Below, in pieces: positions 33,757 to 35,402 of a stretch of 35,402 bases of DNA (position 1 is the stretch's first letter; the number at the start of each line of letters is the position of its first letter). The notes under the pieces are model-generated. The model made no database searches and was not told the origin of the DNA. It worked only from the letters and a program-made list of their open reading frames with translations. The position numbers and the translations under genes were made by a program. The stretch lies in the NCBI GenBank assembly GCA_947378785.1, contig CANCLK010000030.1:1-35402 (forward strand). The letters run 5' to 3'. The stretch is from Comamonadaceae bacterium. Its GTDB lineage: Bacteria > Pseudomonadota > Gammaproteobacteria > Burkholderiales > Burkholderiaceae_C.

Positions 33757-34656
33757 ATGCCTGCTTTGATTTGTGGATCCTTGGCCTTTGACACCATCAT
33801 GACTTTTGAGGGGCGTTTTGCCGAGCAGATCATGCCCGAACAATTGCACATATTGAATGTGTCGTTTCTGGTTCCTGCGCTGCGCCGCGAGTTTGGTGGC
33901 TGTGCCGGCAACATCGCCTACAGTCTGACGCAACTTGGCGGCAACGCGTTGCCCATGGCCACAGTCGGCAACGATGGTATGGACTACCTAGCGCACCTTC
34001 GCCGCAAGGGTATCAGCACCGAGTTCATACGCGAACTGACCGACACTTACACGGCTCAAGCCATGATCATGACGGACCGCGACAACAACCAGATCACAGC
34101 TTTTCATCCTGGTGCGATGAGTCAGGCGCACTTGTCGGAAGTGGTCGCCCGGCATGACATCAAGATCGGCATCATTTCACCCGATGGCCGTGACGCCATG
34201 CTGCAGCATGCAGCGCAATTCAAGGCCGCCGGTATTCCCTTTGTGTTTGATCCCGGTCAGGGCTTGCCGATGTTCAATGGCGACGAGCTCACGCAGTTTG
34301 TTGAGCTGGCCACCTGGGTAACGGTCAATGACTACGAAGGCCGCATGCTCAGTGAACGCACCGGTCTGGACAACAAAGCGCTGTCGCGCCGAGTCGAGGG
34401 TCTTGTCGTCACACTTGGCGCTGAAGGTTGTGAAGTCTGGATTGACGGGGCAATGACCTTGGTTGCTCCCGTCAAGGCTACCGAACTGGTGGATCCGACC
34501 GGCTGTGGTGATGCTTTTCGAGGTGCTTTGTTGTTCGGTCTTGAAAAAGGCTGGTCTTTGGCGAAGTGCTGTGAACTGGGCAATCGCGTCGGTGCTCACA
34601 AGATCGCCACACCGGGTTGCCAAAATTACACGCTTGAGACGATTCGTCCAGCTTGA
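33757..34656 (+). CDS. PfkB-family sugar/nucleoside kinase
   Basis: The product is 299 residues with a ribokinase/adenosine kinase-like fold. The N-terminus has ICGSLAFDTIMTFEG. The glycine-rich segment FGGCAGNIAYSLTQLGG matches the first PfkB signature, and DPTGCGDAFRGALLFGL the second, with the catalytic base Asp252. The substrate cannot be set from sequence; annotation as adenosine kinase-like or carbohydrate kinase is common for this subgroup. It begins 18 nt after the zinc-ribbon gene and probably shares its transcript. A strong hairpin follows the stop. Confidence 0.9.
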   Translation: MPALICGSLAFDTIMTFEGRFAEQIMPEQLHILNVSFLVPALRREFGGCAGNIAYSLTQLGGNALPMATVGNDGMDYLAHLRRKGISTEFIRELTDTYTAQAMIMTDRDNNQITAFHPGAMSQAHLSEVVARHDIKIGIISPDGRDAMLQHAAQFKAAGIPFVFDPGQGLPMFNGDELTQFVELATWVTVNDYEGRMLSERTGLDNKALSRRVEGLVVTLGAEGCEVWIDGAMTLVAPVKATELVDPTGCGDAFRGALLFGLEKGWSLAKCCELGNRVGAHKIATPGCQNYTLETIRPA

Positions 34657-34680
34657 GCCATTCGCTTCGGCTGAATGGCT
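34656..34680. terminator. Hairpin with UUCG loop between convergent genes
   Basis: Bases 34656-34665 pair with 34670-34680: an 8-bp perfect stem (34656-34663 with 34673-34680), one bulged T, then two more pairs closing a TTCG tetraloop, a very stable RNA loop. It begins at the last base of the kinase stop codon and ends 13 nt before the DUF167 stop. No T-run follows. It probably marks transcript ends from the + strand and perhaps from the - strand. Confidence 0.5.
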
Positions 34681-34693
34681 GATTGATCAGATG

Positions 34694-35032
34694 TTAGGTT
34701 GATGGAATGATGCGTTCCCAGCGCGCTGTCGCTACCACGCTGCTGTCGATCCGTAGCTGTTTGCGCCGTGATGTTTGGCCGCGTGCCAGAGAGATGTCAC
34801 GTTGCGCGATGTCTAATTCTTTGGCCAGCCATTTGATTAACGCTTCATTGGCTTTGCCGTCAATCGGCAGCGCATGCAATCGCACGCGCAGTGCTTGCTG
34901 ACCTTCCTCACCATAAAGCCCATCCGTTTCCGTTTGCGATGCATTGGGCATGACGTGAATACTCACTAGACAGTCCCCTGTTTTGGGGTCGTGCTTAAGA
35001 AAGACGGCTTCGGGGGCGCGGTGTGGGGACAT
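34694..35032 (-). CDS. DUF167 (YggU-like) protein
   Basis: The product is 112 residues from ATG 35032. The DUF167 core is visible: VSIHVMPNASQTETDGLYGE, then RVRLHALPIDGKANEALIKWLAKELDI and ISLARGQTSRRKQLRI. Proteins of this family are small and cytoplasmic, with no settled function. The frame stays open to an ATG at 35068, but the 12 codons between are made from the stem and T-run of the terminator of the next gene. I therefore reject that longer start. No ribosome binding site is seen; TCTAAT (35037-35042, - strand) ends 4 nt before the ATG. Confidence 0.9.
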   Translation of the reverse strand: MSPHRAPEAVFLKHDPKTGDCLVSIHVMPNASQTETDGLYGEEGQQALRVRLHALPIDGKANEALIKWLAKELDIAQRDISLARGQTSRRKQLRIDSSVVATARWERIIPST

Positions 35033-35048
35033 GTCGATTAGATCAGCG

Positions 35049-35083
35049 AAAACAAAAAAGCCCGGCATCTTTCGACGCCAGGC
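35049..35083 (-). terminator. Rho-independent terminator of the histone-like gene
   Basis: Read on the - strand: a 10-bp stem (35083-35074 with 35069-35060, two of the pairs G-U) with a GAAA loop, followed by TTTTTTGTTTT. It lies 23 nt after the stop of the alanine/lysine-rich gene. Stem, tetraloop and T-run are all textbook. Confidence 0.88.
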
Positions 35084-35106
35084 TTCAAGCAGAGTTACCT
35101 TACTGC

Positions 35107-35402
35107 TTAGGGCTTGCTGGCTGTTGGAAACGGCCAGGCAGCTTGCGGGTTCAGAGTCGTCTGAGCCGCTGGGCTGGCCGCTGCAGCAGGAGCTTTTGCA
35201 GCGGGCTTTTTCGCGGCTTTCTTCGCAGCGGGCTTTTTCGCGGCTTTCTTCGCAGCGGGCTTTTTCGCAGCTTTCTTCGCAGCGGGCTTTTTCGCAGCTA
35301 CTTTCTTAGCAGCAGCTTTTTTCGCTGGCGCTTTTTTGGCAGCGGCTTTTTTAGCCGGAGCTTTTTTCGCTGGCGCTTTTTTGGCCGGAGCCTTTTTCGC
35401 TG
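35107..35402 (-). CDS. Alanine/lysine-rich histone H1-like protein, C-terminal part
   Basis: The gene is cut by the right edge; 97 complete codons and the TAA are present. The visible protein is almost entirely AKK, PAKK and AAKK repeats, strongly basic and disordered, as in bacterial histone H1-like and AlgP/PhaF-type C-terminal tails that bind DNA. It ends in a different, uncharged tail (about the last 24 residues) containing TTLNPQAAWPFP. I infer a nucleoid-associated role; the N-terminal domain that would settle the family is outside the window. Part of the repeat is built from near-identical 27-bp units. Confidence 0.8.
   Translation of the reverse strand, partial: AKKAPAKKAPAKKAPAKKAAAKKAPAKKAAAKKVAAKKPAAKKAAKKPAAKKAAKKPAAKKAAKKPAAKAPAAAASPAAQTTLNPQAAWPFPTASKP
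35198..35296. repeat. 27-bp tandem repeat in the histone-like gene
   Basis: Three consecutive 27-bp units (35198-35224, 35225-35251, 35252-35278) differ by only one base, and a fourth is partial and degrading. Each codes for nine residues (two AAKK blocks and a Pro). Such repeats change copy number by slippage or recombination without breaking the frame, so the length of this tail probably varies between strains. Confidence 0.85.

Noticed and set aside
35033..35068. N-terminal extension of the DUF167 protein to ATG 35068
   Set aside because: The 12 extra codons are encoded by the stem and T-run of the neighbouring gene's intrinsic terminator, so they are unlikely to be translated.
35198..35402. 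CRISPR-like repeat array at the right edge
   Set aside because: The repeats are directly adjacent without spacers and code in frame for AAKK blocks; this is a protein-coding tandem repeat.

Overview
The window is ordinary chromosomal DNA from a betaproteobacterium, most likely order Burkholderiales and probably family Comamonadaceae. The clues are the dcw gene order, the accB-accC-prmA-(zinc ribbon/DUF3426) block, the RNB-TonB-MtgA-RuvC block, and the alanine/lysine-repeat histone-like protein cut by the right edge. This placement is an inference from gene content, since no rRNA is present. I see no insertion sequence, phage gene, tRNA or CRISPR array.

Layout. (1) Positions 1-17366, + strand: the division and cell wall (dcw) cluster, rsmH(partial)-ftsL-ftsI-murE-murF-mraY-murD-ftsW-murG-murC-ddl-ftsQ-ftsA-ftsZ-lpxC. 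From ftsL to ftsQ every junction is an overlap, mostly ATGA. A 58-residue membrane protein follows lpxC. (2) Positions 17599-22679, - strand: ruvC, mtgA, a TonB-like protein, an RNase II-family exonuclease and a YqiA-like esterase. (3) Positions 22711-26787, + strand: rodA, tldD and a DAHP synthase gene. The last is preceded by what looks like a complete transcription attenuator, with a leader peptide holding 7 aromatic residues in 8. (4) Positions 26843-28255, - strand: mpl. (5) Positions 28337-34656, + strand: an unrecognised 202-residue protein, a TlpA-like thioredoxin, a 332-bp non-coding stretch, accB-accC, prmA, a zinc-ribbon/DUF3426 membrane protein and a PfkB-family kinase. (6) Positions 34694-35402, - strand: a DUF167 protein and the 3' end of the histone-like gene.

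How the genes work together. Most of the window serves envelope growth: lipid II synthesis (MurC-F, MraY, MurG, Ddl), septal synthesis (FtsW/FtsI with FtsQ, FtsL, FtsA, FtsZ), elongation (RodA), extra glycosyltransfer (MtgA), muropeptide recycling (Mpl), lipid A (LpxC) and the first step of fatty acid synthesis (AccB/AccC).

Most interesting signals. First, the aromatic leader peptide and terminator/antiterminator in front of DAHP synthase. Second, a recurring arrangement at genes that begin transcription units: a -10-like hexamer ends 5-8 nt before the ATG and there is no Shine-Dalgarno sequence, which suggests leaderless mRNAs. Third, two shikimate genes, aroE and aroQ, seem absent from the slots where related genomes usually carry them, and the first slot holds a 28-codon ORF faintly resembling the AroE N-terminus.
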